A DNA stretch of 64,000 bases. Source: Curvibacter delicatus NBRC 14919. GTDB taxonomy: Bacteria; Pseudomonadota; Gammaproteobacteria; Burkholderiales; Burkholderiaceae_C. Both the position numbers and the translations under genes were made by a program. The notes under the pieces are model-generated. The model worked only from the letters and a program-made list of their open reading frames with translations. It was not told the DNA's origin and did no database searches. Within the stretch, counting starts at the first letter, position 1; the number at the start of each line of letters is the position of its first letter. The stretch is from NCBI RefSeq assembly GCF_001592265.1, contig NZ_BCWP01000012.1, positions 1 to 64,000 of the forward strand. The letters are read 5' to 3'. This document shows positions 18,301 to 27,184 of this stretch, one piece after another.

Positions 18301-19761
18301 ATGTTCGGTATCGCGAGTCAAAAACTGCGTTCCACCTTTTGGTTGGGGGCTGCGCTGGCCATGGCGTCGGCGCTGCTGCTGCCGCTGCAGCCTGCCACGG
18401 CACAAACGCGCGTGCTGCCTGATTTCACTGATCTGGTGGAGCAGGTGGGGCCATCGGTGGTCAATATCCGCACCATCGAGAAAGTCATGGTGCGGCCCAG
18501 CAGCGGCAGCGGCATGGACGAGGACATGCTGGAGTTCTTCCGCCGCTTCGGCCTGCCCATGCCCAATGTGCCGCGCCAGCAGGGGCCACGCTCCAACCGG
18601 CCGCAGGAGGAAGAGCAGCCGCGCGGCGTCGGCTCCGGTTTCATCCTGTCGACCGACGGTTTCATCATGACCAATGCGCACGTGGTGGAAGGGGCGGACG
18701 AGATGATCGTCACGTTGACCGACAAGCGCGAGTTCAAGGCCCGCTTGGTGGGGGCTGACAAGCGTACCGACGTGGCGGTGGTCAAGATCGAGGCCAGCGG
18801 CCTGCCGGCGGTGAAGATCGGCGACGTGAGCCGCCTGAAAGTCGGCGAGTGGGTCATGGCCATCGGCTCGCCCTTCGGCCTGGAAAACTCGGTGACGGCC
18901 GGCATCGTGAGCGCCAAGCAGCGCGACACCGGCGACTACCTGCCTTTCATCCAGACCGACGTGGCGATCAACCCCGGCAACTCGGGTGGTCCGCTGATCA
19001 ACATGCGCGGCGAGGTGGTGGGCATCAACAGCCAGATCTATTCCCGCTCGGGCGGTTACATGGGCATTGCCTTTGCCATCCCGATCGACGAGGCCACGCG
19101 CGTCAGTGACCAGCTGCGTGCCAGCGGCCGCGTGACGCGCGGGCGCATCGGCGTGCAGATCGACCAGGTGACCAAGGACGTGGCCGAGGCCATCGGTCTG
19201 GGCAAGCCGCAAGGTGCCCTGGTGCGTGGGGTGGAGAGTGGCTCACCGGCCGAGAAGGCGGGTGTGGAGGCCGGCGACATCATCATCAAGTTCGACGGCA
19301 AGGCGATCGAGAAATCGACCGACCTGCCGCGCCTGGTGGGCAATGTCAAACCCGGCACGCGCAGCACGCTGACGGTGTTCCGTCGCGGCAGCAGCAAGGA
19401 CCTGAGCGTGACCATTGGCGAGGTCGAGGCGGACAAGCCGGTGGCCCGCAAGGACCGTGAGGAGAAACCGCGTACCAGTGGCGCCGCCCAGGCGCTCGGC
19501 CTGGTTGTGGCCGACCTGACGGACGCCCAGAAGAAGGAGCTCAAGCTCAAGGGCGGCGTGCTGGTGAATGCCGCCACCGAGGCTGCTGCCCGTGCCGGCC
19601 TGCGCGAAGGCGATGTCATCCTGGCCGTGGCCAATATGGAGGTGGGCGGCGTGCGTGAATTTGAAGCCGTGCTGGGCCGGCTCGACAAGGGCAAACCCAT
19701 CAACGTGCTGTTCCGGCGTGGTGACTGGGCGCAATACGCGGTGATCCGCCCGGCACGCTGA
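18301..19761 (+). CDS. degP: Do-family periplasmic serine protease (DegP/MucD)
   Basis: Periplasmic protease and chaperone that removes misfolded envelope proteins. A signal peptide ends near TATAQTRVLP. The trypsin-like triad is His127 (MTNAHVVEG), Asp157 (RTDVAVVKI) and Ser228 (NPGNSGGPL). Two PDZ domains follow, the first around RGRIGVQIDQV and the second after residue ~390. The ATG at 18301 is preferred over the one at 18298 because AGAGG sits six bases upstream. It ends the rpoE-rseA-rseB-degP module and is closed by a strong terminator. Confidence 0.95.
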   Translation: MFGIASQKLRSTFWLGAALAMASALLLPLQPATAQTRVLPDFTDLVEQVGPSVVNIRTIEKVMVRPSSGSGMDEDMLEFFRRFGLPMPNVPRQQGPRSNRPQEEEQPRGVGSGFILSTDGFIMTNAHVVEGADEMIVTLTDKREFKARLVGADKRTDVAVVKIEASGLPAVKIGDVSRLKVGEWVMAIGSPFGLENSVTAGIVSAKQRDTGDYLPFIQTDVAINPGNSGGPLINMRGEVVGINSQIYSRSGGYMGIAFAIPIDEATRVSDQLRASGRVTRGRIGVQIDQVTKDVAEAIGLGKPQGALVRGVESGSPAEKAGVEAGDIIIKFDGKAIEKSTDLPRLVGNVKPGTRSTLTVFRRGSSKDLSVTIGEVEADKPVARKDREEKPRTSGAAQALGLVVADLTDAQKKELKLKGGVLVNAATEAAARAGLREGDVILAVANMEVGGVREFEAVLGRLDKGKPINVLFRRGDWAQYAVIRPAR

Positions 19762-19782
19762 AGCGGTCGGCACGGGCCGCTC

Positions 19783-19818
19783 AAAACCCCCAACCCTGAG
19801 TCGGGTTTGGGGGTTTTT
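19783..19818 (+). terminator. Rho-independent terminator of degP
   Basis: AAAACCCCCAACCC (19783-19796) pairs with GGGTTTGGGGGTTTT across a six-base loop and runs into the final T-tract. Confidence 0.88.
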
Positions 19819-20162
19819 GTCTGTTTTGGCAGGGCGAAAATTTTTTTTTGATTTTTTTTCAGTCGACGGCGAGATTGAATTTTGTTTGTGATTACTAACT
19901 TCTTTTTCGCAAATTGATTAAATTGGTTAGAATGGAACCCGTGGATTGGGCATTACTTGCATATTGAAAAGCTGTCGATCCACGATGCGGGATGGTGTTG
20001 AGCCGGACAGGGATGATCCACAGATCGCCCACAAGTTGTCCAGAATCTCTCCACCGAATACTGTTGATAAGCTGTGTATAAAATCCTTGTTGCTGCGCTG
20101 CAACGACCCTTGGTGACTGTTTTTTGGGCTGTACGGACTGGGCTTTTTGCCTACAATGAAGC

Positions 20163-20228
20163 TCCAACTATCGCAGTTGCCATAGATTGTTGGTTTAGGG
20201 CGCGTCACAAGTCGACGCGCCCTTTTTT
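20163..20228 (+). ncRNA. Candidate small RNA upstream of lepA
   Basis: A TACAAT -10-like box (about 20153-20158) is followed by a hairpin CCAACTAT ... ATAG, ATTGTTGG (20163-20192) and then a perfect terminator GGGCGCGTC (20198-20206) / GACGCGCCC (20214-20222) with six T. This would give an RNA of about 65 bases; a longer transcript starting further upstream is also possible. No named RNA family is recognised. Confidence 0.35.
20198..20228 (+). terminator. Rho-independent terminator in the degP-lepA gap
   Basis: Nine-base GC-rich perfect stem, seven-base loop and a TTTTTT tract. No gene precedes it closely on this strand, so it probably ends a small RNA. Confidence 0.85.
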
Positions 20229-20272
20229 CTTTCTGCGTCCGTTTTAATTCAATCACTTAAGCGTTTCCGTTG

Positions 20273-22084
20273 ATGAAGCACATCAGAAATTTTTCGATCA
20301 TTGCGCACATTGATCATGGCAAATCGACGCTGGCAGACCGCTTGATCCAGCGTTGTGGTGGACTGGAAGAACGTCAGATGGAAGCACAGGTGCTCGACTC
20401 GATGGACATCGAGAAAGAGCGTGGGATAACCATCAAGGCGCAGACCGCTGCGCTGCACTACAAGGCCCGCGACGGCCAGATTTACAACCTCAACCTGATC
20501 GACACCCCGGGCCATGTGGACTTCTCGTATGAAGTGAGCCGTTCGCTGTCGGCTTGCGAAGGCGCCTTGCTGGTGGTTGATGCTTCGCAGGGGGTGGAAG
20601 CGCAGACAGTGGCCAACTGTTACACCGCGCTCGACCTTGGCGTCGAGGTGGTGCCGGTACTCAACAAGATGGATCTGCCCAACGCTGATCCGGACAACGC
20701 CAAGGCCGAGATCGAAGACGTGATCGGCATCGATGCCACCGACGCGATTCCCTGCTCGGCCAAGACCGGCATGGGCATCGACGAGATCCTGGAAGCGATC
20801 GTCGCCAAGGTGCCGGCGCCCAAGGGCAACCCGGACGGCCCGCTGCGCGCCATGATCATCGACAGCTGGTTCGACAGTTATGTCGGCGTGGTGATGCTGG
20901 TGCGCGTGGTGGACGGCCGCCTGGCCAAGGGCGAGCGCATCAAGATGATGGCCACCGGCGCCACCTACAACGCCGACAACCTGGGCGTGTTCACGCCCGC
21001 CAACGAGCCGCGCGAATCACTGGAAGCGGGCGAGGTGGGTTACATCATTGCCGGCATCAAGGAGCTGCAGGCGGCCAAGGTGGGCGACACCGTGACCCTG
21101 ATCAAGGGCGGTTCGGGGGGCGCGGCCTTCACCGCCACCGAAGCGCTGCCGGGTTTCAAGGAAATCCAGCCGCAGGTGTTTGCCGGCCTGTACCCGACCG
21201 AAGCCAGTGAATACGATTCGCTGCGCGATGCGCTGGAAAAGCTCAAGCTGAACGACGCCTCGCTGCACTACGAGCCGGAAGTCAGCCAGGCGCTGGGTTT
21301 CGGTTTCCGCTGCGGCTTCCTGGGCCTGCTGCACATGGAGATCGTGCAGGAGCGACTGGAGCGCGAGTTCGATCAGGACCTGATCACCACCGCGCCCAGC
21401 GTGGTCTACCAGGTGGTCAAGGGCGACGGCGAGGTCATCATGGTCGAGAACCCGTCCAAGATGCCGGACCAGGGCAAGCTCCAGGAAATCCGCGAGCCGA
21501 TCGTGACCGTGCACCTGTACATGCCGCAGGACTATGTGGGGCCGGTCATGACGCTGGCCAACCAGAAGCGCGGTGTGCAGCTCAACATGGCCTACCATGG
21601 CCGCCAGGTCATGCTGACCTACGAGATGCCGCTGGGCGAGATCGTGCTCGACTTCTTCGACAAGCTCAAGTCGGTCAGCCGCGGTTATGCCTCCATGGAC
21701 TACGAGTTCAAGGAGTACCGGGCCTCCGACGTGGTCAAGGTCGACATCCTGCTCAACGGCGAGAAGGTGGATGCACTGTCCATCATCGTGCACCGCACCC
21801 AGGCGGCCTTCCGCGGCTGCGCGGTGGCGGCCAAGATGCGCGAGATCATCAGCCGCCAGATGTACGACGTGGCCATCCAGGCCGCCATCGGCGCCAACAT
21901 CATTGCGCGCGAGACCATCAAGGCGCTGCGCAAGAACGTGCTGGCAAAATGCTACGGCGGTGACATCACGCGCAAGAAGAAACTCCTCGAAAAGCAGAAA
22001 GCAGGCAAGAAGCGCATGAAACAGATCGGATCGGTGGAAGTGCCCCAAGAGGCCTTCCTGGCAATTCTGCAGGTGGAAGACTGA
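20273..22084 (+). CDS. lepA: Elongation factor 4 (LepA)
   Basis: Ribosome-associated translational GTPase of 603 residues. G motifs are [17 protein letters not shown] and NKMDLPNAD. The C-terminal domain specific to LepA is seen in [18 protein letters not shown]. The ATG at 20273 ([16 protein letters not shown]) is preferred over the TTG one codon upstream. The stop overlaps the start of lepB by one base, the classic lepA-lepB operon. Confidence 0.97.
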   Translation: MKHIRNFSIIAHIDHGKSTLADRLIQRCGGLEERQMEAQVLDSMDIEKERGITIKAQTAALHYKARDGQIYNLNLIDTPGHVDFSYEVSRSLSACEGALLVVDASQGVEAQTVANCYTALDLGVEVVPVLNKMDLPNADPDNAKAEIEDVIGIDATDAIPCSAKTGMGIDEILEAIVAKVPAPKGNPDGPLRAMIIDSWFDSYVGVVMLVRVVDGRLAKGERIKMMATGATYNADNLGVFTPANEPRESLEAGEVGYIIAGIKELQAAKVGDTVTLIKGGSGGAAFTATEALPGFKEIQPQVFAGLYPTEASEYDSLRDALEKLKLNDASLHYEPEVSQALGFGFRCGFLGLLHMEIVQERLEREFDQDLITTAPSVVYQVVKGDGEVIMVENPSKMPDQGKLQEIREPIVTVHLYMPQDYVGPVMTLANQKRGVQLNMAYHGRQVMLTYEMPLGEIVLDFFDKLKSVSRGYASMDYEFKEYRASDVVKVDILLNGEKVDALSIIVHRTQAAFRGCAVAAKMREIISRQMYDVAIQAAIGANIIARETIKALRKNVLAKCYGGDITRKKKLLEKQKAGKKRMKQIGSVEVPQEAFLAILQVED

Positions 22085-23049
22085 TGCAATTTTTGACCTC
22101 CCTCATCCTGGCCGCCTTTGTCGGGTATGCCGGTTCCTGGTACTTCGGCGTGATTGAAGGCAACTTTGCCTTGCTGCTGTTCCTGGCCACGGTGGTGACC
22201 GGCCTGTACTGGCTGGCCGAACGCTTTTATTTCCTGCCGCAGCGCCAGCAGGCCGCCGCCAAGCTGGAAGCTGAAGCACTGCAGCGCAGCGCCGACCTGA
22301 ACAAGCTGGGCATCGCCCAAGGGGCCAGCGACTTGGCGCCGGCACGCGAAAGACTGCTGATGCAGCCCTGGTGGCTGGACTGGACGGCTGGCCTGTTCCC
22401 GGTGATCCTGGTGGTCTTTCTGCTGCGCTCCTTCCTGTTCGAGCCGTTCAAGATCCCGTCCGGCTCCATGATCCCGACGCTGCTGGTGGGCGACCTGATC
22501 CTGGTCAACAAATTCCATTACGGTGTGCGCCTGCCGGTGATCAACACCAAGATCACCGAAGGCAACAAGGTCGAACGCGGCGACATCATGGTGTTCCGTT
22601 ATCCGCCCAAGCCGAGCCTGGACTACATCAAGCGCGTGGTGGGCGTGCCGGGTGACGAGGTGGCCTACCTGAACAAGCGGCTGACCATCAACGGCCAGCC
22701 CGTGGCCACCAGTGCGGTGCCCGAGTTCTTCGACGAGAGCGTGATGCGCTACTTCAAGCAGTACGAGGAGTCGCTCGGCACCGTCCGGCACCGCATCCTG
22801 ACTGATGACGAACGCCCGGCGTTCATCCCCGGTGTGGAGGAGTTCCCGTACCGCAACAACTGCCGCTACAGCGTTGAAGGCGTGGTGTGCAAAGTGCCCG
22901 AAGGACACTACTTCATGATGGGCGACAATCGCGATAATTCGCTCGATTCGCGCTTCTGGGGTTTTGTGCCGGACCAGAACATCGTGGGCAAGGCCTTCTT
23001 TGTCTGGATGAACTTCAGTGATCTGAAGCGCATCGGTAAATTCAACTGA
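22084..23049 (+). CDS. lepB: Signal peptidase I (LepB)
   Basis: Inner-membrane peptidase that removes signal peptides from exported proteins. Two N-terminal membrane segments lead to the catalytic Ser128 in PSGSMIPTLL, and Lys183 lies in YIKRVVGVPGDEV. The box E motif GDNRDNSLDSR is near the C-terminus. At 321 residues it is the usual betaproteobacterial size. It is translationally coupled to lepA and followed closely by a DUF4845 gene and rnc. Confidence 0.96.
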   Translation: MQFLTSLILAAFVGYAGSWYFGVIEGNFALLLFLATVVTGLYWLAERFYFLPQRQQAAAKLEAEALQRSADLNKLGIAQGASDLAPARERLLMQPWWLDWTAGLFPVILVVFLLRSFLFEPFKIPSGSMIPTLLVGDLILVNKFHYGVRLPVINTKITEGNKVERGDIMVFRYPPKPSLDYIKRVVGVPGDEVAYLNKRLTINGQPVATSAVPEFFDESVMRYFKQYEESLGTVRHRILTDDERPAFIPGVEEFPYRNNCRYSVEGVVCKVPEGHYFMMGDNRDNSLDSRFWGFVPDQNIVGKAFFVWMNFSDLKRIGKFN

Positions 23050-23055
23050 CCAGCA

Positions 23056-23430
23056 ATGTCGTACATGGGGAACGCTATGCGGACACAACTCAAATCAGGA
23101 CAACGCGGCATCTCGTTTCTGGGGCTGCTTTTCGTCGGCGGCATTCTGGCCGTGACCGGTGTGGTGGCCGCCCAGGTTCTTCCGACGCTGATCGAGTACC
23201 AGGCCATCACCAAGGCGGCCAAGAAGGCCCGCGACGGCAGCAGCGTGGCGGAAGTGCGTGCCCTGTTCGACAAGGCAGCCCAGATCGACGACATCAAGTC
23301 CATCAGCGGCAAGGATCTCGAAGTCACCAAAGAGGGCGACACGGTGGTGGTGAGCTTTGCCTACCAGCGCGAAATCCACCTGGCCGGGCCGGCCTGGCTG
23401 ACCCTCAAGTACGCTGGTCGTTCCAAATAG
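23056..23430 (+). CDS. DUF4845 membrane-anchored protein
   Basis: Small protein (124 residues, or 117 from the second ATG at 23077) with an N-terminal membrane segment ISFLGLLFVGGILAVTGVVA and a pilin-like N-terminal character. The rest is soluble and probably periplasmic (ALFDKAAQIDDIKSISGKDL). DUF4845 proteins recur between lepB and rnc in beta- and gammaproteobacteria, but I know of no established function. The position between two essential genes suggests simple co-transcription. Confidence 0.82.
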   Translation: MSYMGNAMRTQLKSGQRGISFLGLLFVGGILAVTGVVAAQVLPTLIEYQAITKAAKKARDGSSVAEVRALFDKAAQIDDIKSISGKDLEVTKEGDTVVVSFAYQREIHLAGPAWLTLKYAGRSK

Positions 23431-23438
23431 TGTGATGG

Positions 23439-24131
23439 ATGCCTGTGTCTGATGGTCTCTCTGAGTTGCAAGCCCGCTTGCAGCATTCCTTTTCCGATCC
23501 GTCACTGCTGACGCGTGCCGTCACGCATCGCAGCTTCTCGGCCGATCACAACGAACGTCTCGAATTCCTCGGCGACTCGGTGCTTAACCTGTCGGTGGCG
23601 CACCTGCTGTACGAGCATCTGAGTTCACTGCCCGAAGGCGATCTCTCGCGCATCCGCGCCAACCTGGTCAAGCAGGACACCCTGCATCAGCTGGCCGTTG
23701 ACCTGGGCCTGCCGGCGGTGGTGCGGCTGGGCGAGGGCGAGGTGCGCTCCGGTGGCCACAAGCGGCCCTCCATCCTGGCCGATGCGCTGGAAGCGGTGCT
23801 GGGTGCCGTCTATCTGGACGCTGGCTACCCGGCTGCGCAGGCGCTGGTGCAGCGTCTGTTCCAGGCGGTGGAAATCAACCCGCAGATGCAGGCCAGCGCC
23901 AAGGACGCCAAGACCGAGTTGCAGGAATGGCTGCAGGGGCGCAAGATGAAGCTGCCGGTCTACCGTGTGGTGGCCACGCTGGGCGTGGCGCACAAGCAGA
24001 CCTTCGATGTCGAATGTGAAATTCCCGAACTGCAGCTGGTCGAGCGCGGCATCGGCGGCTCGCGCCGTGCTGGCGAACAGGCCGCGGCAGCCGCCATGCT
24101 GCAAACCATCAAGGCCCAGGGCAAAGTATGA
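23439..24131 (+). CDS. rnc: Ribonuclease III
   Basis: Double-strand-specific endoribonuclease that processes rRNA precursors and mRNAs. The catalytic signature [14 protein letters not shown] is near residue 40, and the second acidic site is in [18 protein letters not shown]. The C-terminal dsRNA-binding domain runs from about residue 155 ([19 protein letters not shown]) to the [16 protein letters not shown] block. The 230 residues fit. The stop overlaps the era start by four bases. Confidence 0.96.
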   Translation: MPVSDGLSELQARLQHSFSDPSLLTRAVTHRSFSADHNERLEFLGDSVLNLSVAHLLYEHLSSLPEGDLSRIRANLVKQDTLHQLAVDLGLPAVVRLGEGEVRSGGHKRPSILADALEAVLGAVYLDAGYPAAQALVQRLFQAVEINPQMQASAKDAKTELQEWLQGRKMKLPVYRVVATLGVAHKQTFDVECEIPELQLVERGIGGSRRAGEQAAAAAMLQTIKAQGKV

Positions 24132-25099
24132 ATGCTATGAATTTGATAGCTGACGGCGCTGATTCCACGGACTCAGAGGGCCAAAATGATGCCGAAACCG
24201 GCGCGCGGCGCTTCGGTCTGGTGGCCATCGTCGGCAAGCCCAATGTGGGCAAGTCCACCCTGCTCAATGCACTGGTGGGGCAGAAGATCAGCATCACCTC
24301 GCGCAAGGCGCAGACCACGCGCCACCGCATCACCGGCATGCGCACCCTGGGCGCGACCCAGTTCGTGTTCGTCGACACCCCGGGTTTCCAGACCCGCCAC
24401 AACAACGCGCTGAACCGCTCCCTCAACAAGACGGTGATGGGCGCCGTGGGTGATGTGGACCTGATCCTGTACGTGGTGGAGGCGGGCATGTTCAACCAGG
24501 CCGATGCCAAGGTGCTGGCTTTGTTGAACAAGGACATCCCCACCCTGCTGGTGGCCAACAAGCTCGACACGGTGAACCGCCGCGCCGAGATCGCGCCGTG
24601 GCTGCAGGAGATGCAGCAACGCCACCCGTTTGCCGAGTTTGTGCCGATGTCGGCCAAGAACGCCAAGGACATCGAGCGCCTGCTGGGCATCTGCGAGAAA
24701 TATCTGCCCGAGCAGGACTGGTGGTATGCCGAGGACGAGCTGACCGACCGCAGCGAGAAGTTCCTGGCCTCGGAAACCGTGCGCGAAAAACTGTTCCGCC
24801 TCACCGGTGACGAGCTGCCCTACACCTCGACCGTGGTGATCGACAAGTTCGAGGAAGAGGCTGGCAAGGGCAGACAGAAGCGACTGGTCCGGATTGCCGC
24901 CACCATCGTGGTGGAACGCGAAGGCCACAAGGCCATGGTGATCGGCGACAAGGGCGAGCGCATCAAGCGCATCGGCACCGAGACCCGGGTCGAACTCGAG
25001 AAGCTGATGGATGCCAAGGTGTTCCTCGAACTCTGGGTCAAGGTGCGCTCCGGCTGGGCCGATGACGAGGCCCGTGTGCGATCCTTCGGGTATGAGTAG
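24128..25099 (+). CDS. era: GTPase Era
   Basis: Essential GTPase that binds 16S rRNA and helps mature the 30S subunit. G motifs are [17 protein letters not shown] and NKLD, and the C-terminal KH domain carries [13 protein letters not shown]. The conserved protein starts near residue 30. Residues 3-20 ([18 protein letters not shown]) are encoded by a copy of the dispersed repeat and form an unusual N-terminal extension. An alternative reading is that translation starts later, but no better-placed ATG precedes the G1 motif. It overlaps rnc. Confidence 0.95.
   Translation: MNAMNLIADGADSTDSEGQNDAETGARRFGLVAIVGKPNVGKSTLLNALVGQKISITSRKAQTTRHRITGMRTLGATQFVFVDTPGFQTRHNNALNRSLNKTVMGAVGDVDLILYVVEAGMFNQADAKVLALLNKDIPTLLVANKLDTVNRRAEIAPWLQEMQQRHPFAEFVPMSAKNAKDIERLLGICEKYLPEQDWWYAEDELTDRSEKFLASETVREKLFRLTGDELPYTSTVVIDKFEEEAGKGRQKRLVRIAATIVVEREGHKAMVIGDKGERIKRIGTETRVELEKLMDAKVFLELWVKVRSGWADDEARVRSFGYE
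24134..24187 (+). repeat. Dispersed palindromic repeat inside the 5' end of era
   Basis: Head GCTATGAATTTGATAGC (24134-24150), GGCGC middle and GAGGGCCAAAAT tail. It is read in the same frame as the rseA copy, giving A-M-N-L-I-A and S-E-G-Q-N at the two ends. Confidence 0.87.
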
Positions 25100-25100
25100 A

Positions 25101-25214
25101 ACCCCCCAGGCTCCGCACCTAACGGTGCTGCGCCACCCCCCCTCCGCTGCGCGAGGGGGGCGCTCCCAGCGGCCTGGCCAAGCCAGTTCCGCGGGAGCCT
25201 TGGTCTGGAACACC
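25101..25214 (-). repeat. GC-rich intergenic repeat (second family), copy between era and recO
   Basis: On the minus strand it reads GGTGTTCC ... CGCGGAACTGGCTTGGCC, then CCGCTGGGAGC and a CCCCCCTCG / CGAGGGGGG hairpin. It shares the CGCGG-RACYGGCTT-GCC-GGCCGCTGG core with copies at 35622-35675 and 39527-39615. Confidence 0.7.
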
Positions 25215-25236
25215 CTTCCTCAGCTGCGTGTGTTCG

Positions 25237-25986
25237 ATGGCGACCAAACGCATCAGTGACGAACCGGCCTTTGTGCTGCACCGCTACGACTGGAGCGAGA
25301 CCAGCCTGATCCTGGACGTGTTCACGCGCCATCATGGGCGCATTGCGCTGGTGGCCAAGGGGGCCAAACGGCCGAGCTCCAGTTTCCGCCCGGTGCTGCT
25401 GCCGCTGCAGCCCTTGCAGCTGGCTTTCGGTGGCGATGCCGAGGTGCGCACGCTCAAGAGTGCCGAGTGGATGGGCGGGCATGTCATGCCGACCGGCGAG
25501 GCGCTGCTGTCGGGTTATTACCTCAATGAATTGTTGATGCAGCTGCTGGCGCGCGAGGACCCGCATCCCGCGCTGTTCGACGTCTATGCCAACGTGGTGC
25601 GCGTGCTGGCCTCCGAGCACGACGAGGTGCTGCAGGCCGCCTTGCGCACCTTCGAATTGCTGCTGTTGCGTGAGATCGGTTTCCTGCCGCAACTCGACCA
25701 CCAGACGCTGACGCTGGCGCCGCTGGACGAGGAAGCGCACTACAGCCTGGTGCCCGAAGGCGGCTTGCGCGCCAGCCACGAGGCCGACCGTGCCAGTCTG
25801 AGCGGCGCCCAGTGGCTGGCCCTGCAGCAGGCGCTGGCAACGGGCGCCCCCTTTACCGATACGCTGCGTGCCTGCGCCGCGGTGATGGGGGAGCTCAAGC
25901 CGCAGCTACGTGCCTTGCTCAATTACCATTGCGGGGTCTCGACACTGCGCACCCGGCAGATGATGGTGGATCTCCAAAGTTTATGA
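25237..25986 (+). CDS. recO: DNA repair protein RecO
   Basis: Recombination mediator that loads RecA with RecR and anneals single strands. The N-terminal OB fold is seen in [20 protein letters not shown] and [15 protein letters not shown], and the C-terminal helical part in [16 protein letters not shown]. The family zinc cysteines of some RecO proteins are not evident. The ATG at 25237 gives 249 residues; a GTG three codons earlier is less likely. The stop overlaps pdxJ by four bases. Confidence 0.93.
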   Translation: MATKRISDEPAFVLHRYDWSETSLILDVFTRHHGRIALVAKGAKRPSSSFRPVLLPLQPLQLAFGGDAEVRTLKSAEWMGGHVMPTGEALLSGYYLNELLMQLLAREDPHPALFDVYANVVRVLASEHDEVLQAALRTFELLLLREIGFLPQLDHQTLTLAPLDEEAHYSLVPEGGLRASHEADRASLSGAQWLALQQALATGAPFTDTLRACAAVMGELKPQLRALLNYHCGVSTLRTRQMMVDLQSL

Positions 25987-26732
25987 AAATCAAGACCGCG
26001 CTTTCCGTCAACGTCAACAAGGTCGCGCTGGTGCGCAACACGCGCCATCTGGGCATTCCCAGCGTCACGCGCGCCGCCACCCAGTGCCTGCAGGCCGGCG
26101 CGCACGGCATCACGGTGCACCCGCGGCCGGACGAGCGCCACATCCGGGCGCAGGACGTGTTCGACCTCGCAACCTTGATGCAGGACTGGCCGGGGCGCGA
26201 GTTCAACATCGAAGGCAACCCCTTCCACAACCTGATGGATTTCATCCGCCAGGTCCGGCCGCAGCAGGCCACTTTCGTGCCCGACAGTGAGGGCCAGTTC
26301 ACCAGCGACCACGGCTGGAGCTTCCCCGCCGATGCCGAGCGCCTGCGCCCGCTGATTGCCGAATGCCGCGCCCTGGGCGTGCGGGTCAGCCTGTTCATGG
26401 ACCCGGTGCCCGAGCAGATGGCGCTGGCCAAGGCGGCCGGGGCCGACCGCGTCGAGCTCTACACCGAGCCCTACGCCGCAGCCTGGGGCCATGCCAGCCA
26501 GGCCGTGCAGCTGCAGCGCTACGCGGCGGCGGCGCAGGCCGCGCTCGATGCCGGCCTGGGCGTGAACGCCGGCCACGACCTGAACCGCGACAACCTCACC
26601 GAATTCCTGCGCCAGGTGCCGGGCGTGGCCGAGGTGTCGATTGGCCATGCGCTGATCGCTGATGCATTGGAGTTGGGTTACACGGAAACAGTGAAAGCCT
26701 ATTTGCGTTGCATCGATGAGGTTGGTCAGTGA
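25983..26732 (+). CDS. pdxJ: Pyridoxine 5'-phosphate synthase PdxJ
   Basis: Condenses 1-deoxyxylulose 5-phosphate with 3-amino-2-oxopropyl phosphate to make pyridoxine phosphate, the last ring-closing step of vitamin B6 synthesis. The TIM-barrel protein begins [16 protein letters not shown] and shows [33 protein letters not shown] and [12 protein letters not shown]. The 249-residue length is standard. It overlaps recO by four bases (ATGA) and acpS by a similar amount. Confidence 0.96.
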   Translation: MKIKTALSVNVNKVALVRNTRHLGIPSVTRAATQCLQAGAHGITVHPRPDERHIRAQDVFDLATLMQDWPGREFNIEGNPFHNLMDFIRQVRPQQATFVPDSEGQFTSDHGWSFPADAERLRPLIAECRALGVRVSLFMDPVPEQMALAKAAGADRVELYTEPYAAAWGHASQAVQLQRYAAAAQAALDAGLGVNAGHDLNRDNLTEFLRQVPGVAEVSIGHALIADALELGYTETVKAYLRCIDEVGQ

Positions 26733-27121
26733 TCTACGGCATCGGCACCGACATCTGCGATGTGCGGCGCATCCGTGCCAGCTTGGCGCGGCATGGCGAG
26801 CGCTTTGCGCACAAGATCCTGAGCGAAGCCGAATACGCCACCTGGCAGGCGCGCAGCGCGCGCTGGCCCGAACGCGGCATCCGTTACCTGGCGACGCGCT
26901 TTTCCGCCAAGGAGGCTTTCTCCAAGGCGATCGGCCTGGGCATGCGCATGCCCATGACCTGGCGCGCGTGTGAAATCAGCAAGCTGCCCAGCGGCCAGCC
27001 GGTGATCGTGCTGCATGGCGAACTCAAGAGCTGGTTCGAGGCCCGCGGCCTGAGCGCCCAGGTCAGCGTGACCGACGAGTCCGACTATGCAGCCAGTTTT
27101 GTGGTTGTCGAGAAAAACTGA
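26729..27121 (+). CDS. acpS: Holo-[acyl-carrier-protein] synthase
   Basis: Transfers phosphopantetheine from CoA to Ser37 of the acyl carrier protein encoded at 13.8 kb. The N-terminal [19 protein letters not shown] carries the Mg-binding Asp, and [18 protein letters not shown] is the second signature. It uses a GTG start that overlaps the pdxJ stop. The 130 residues match the group I family size. Confidence 0.96.
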   Translation: MIYGIGTDICDVRRIRASLARHGERFAHKILSEAEYATWQARSARWPERGIRYLATRFSAKEAFSKAIGLGMRMPMTWRACEISKLPSGQPVIVLHGELKSWFEARGLSAQVSVTDESDYAASFVVVEKN

Positions 27122-27167
27122 GCTTTCGCCTTTTAAAACAGGCGCCAATAGCTATCAAATTTATAGC
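27122..27167 (-). repeat. Dispersed palindromic repeat between acpS and nagZ
   Basis: Reverse-oriented copy with head GCTATAAATTTGATAGC on the minus strand (27167-27151), a TTGGCGCC middle and an AAAAGGCGAAAGC tail. It lies just before the nagZ ribosome site. Confidence 0.72.
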
Positions 27168-27184
27168 ATTTTAGGAATGTCACC

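Larger units (their letters stand above)
19819..20272. other. AT-rich non-coding gap degP-lepA
   Basis: About 450 bases with no credible protein gene. The first third is very AT-rich with T8 runs near 19850-19860. A cluster of DnaA-box-like nine-mers lies at 20014-20081, and a terminator ends at 20228. Because degP already has its own terminator, the second terminator implies a separate transcript inside this gap. Confidence 0.6.

Noticed and set aside
19829-20081. The AT-rich tract plus DnaA-box-like sites as a chromosomal origin
   Set aside because: No dnaA, dnaN, rpmH or parAB genes are near, and the nine-mers are few and mostly imperfect; an oriC call is not supported.
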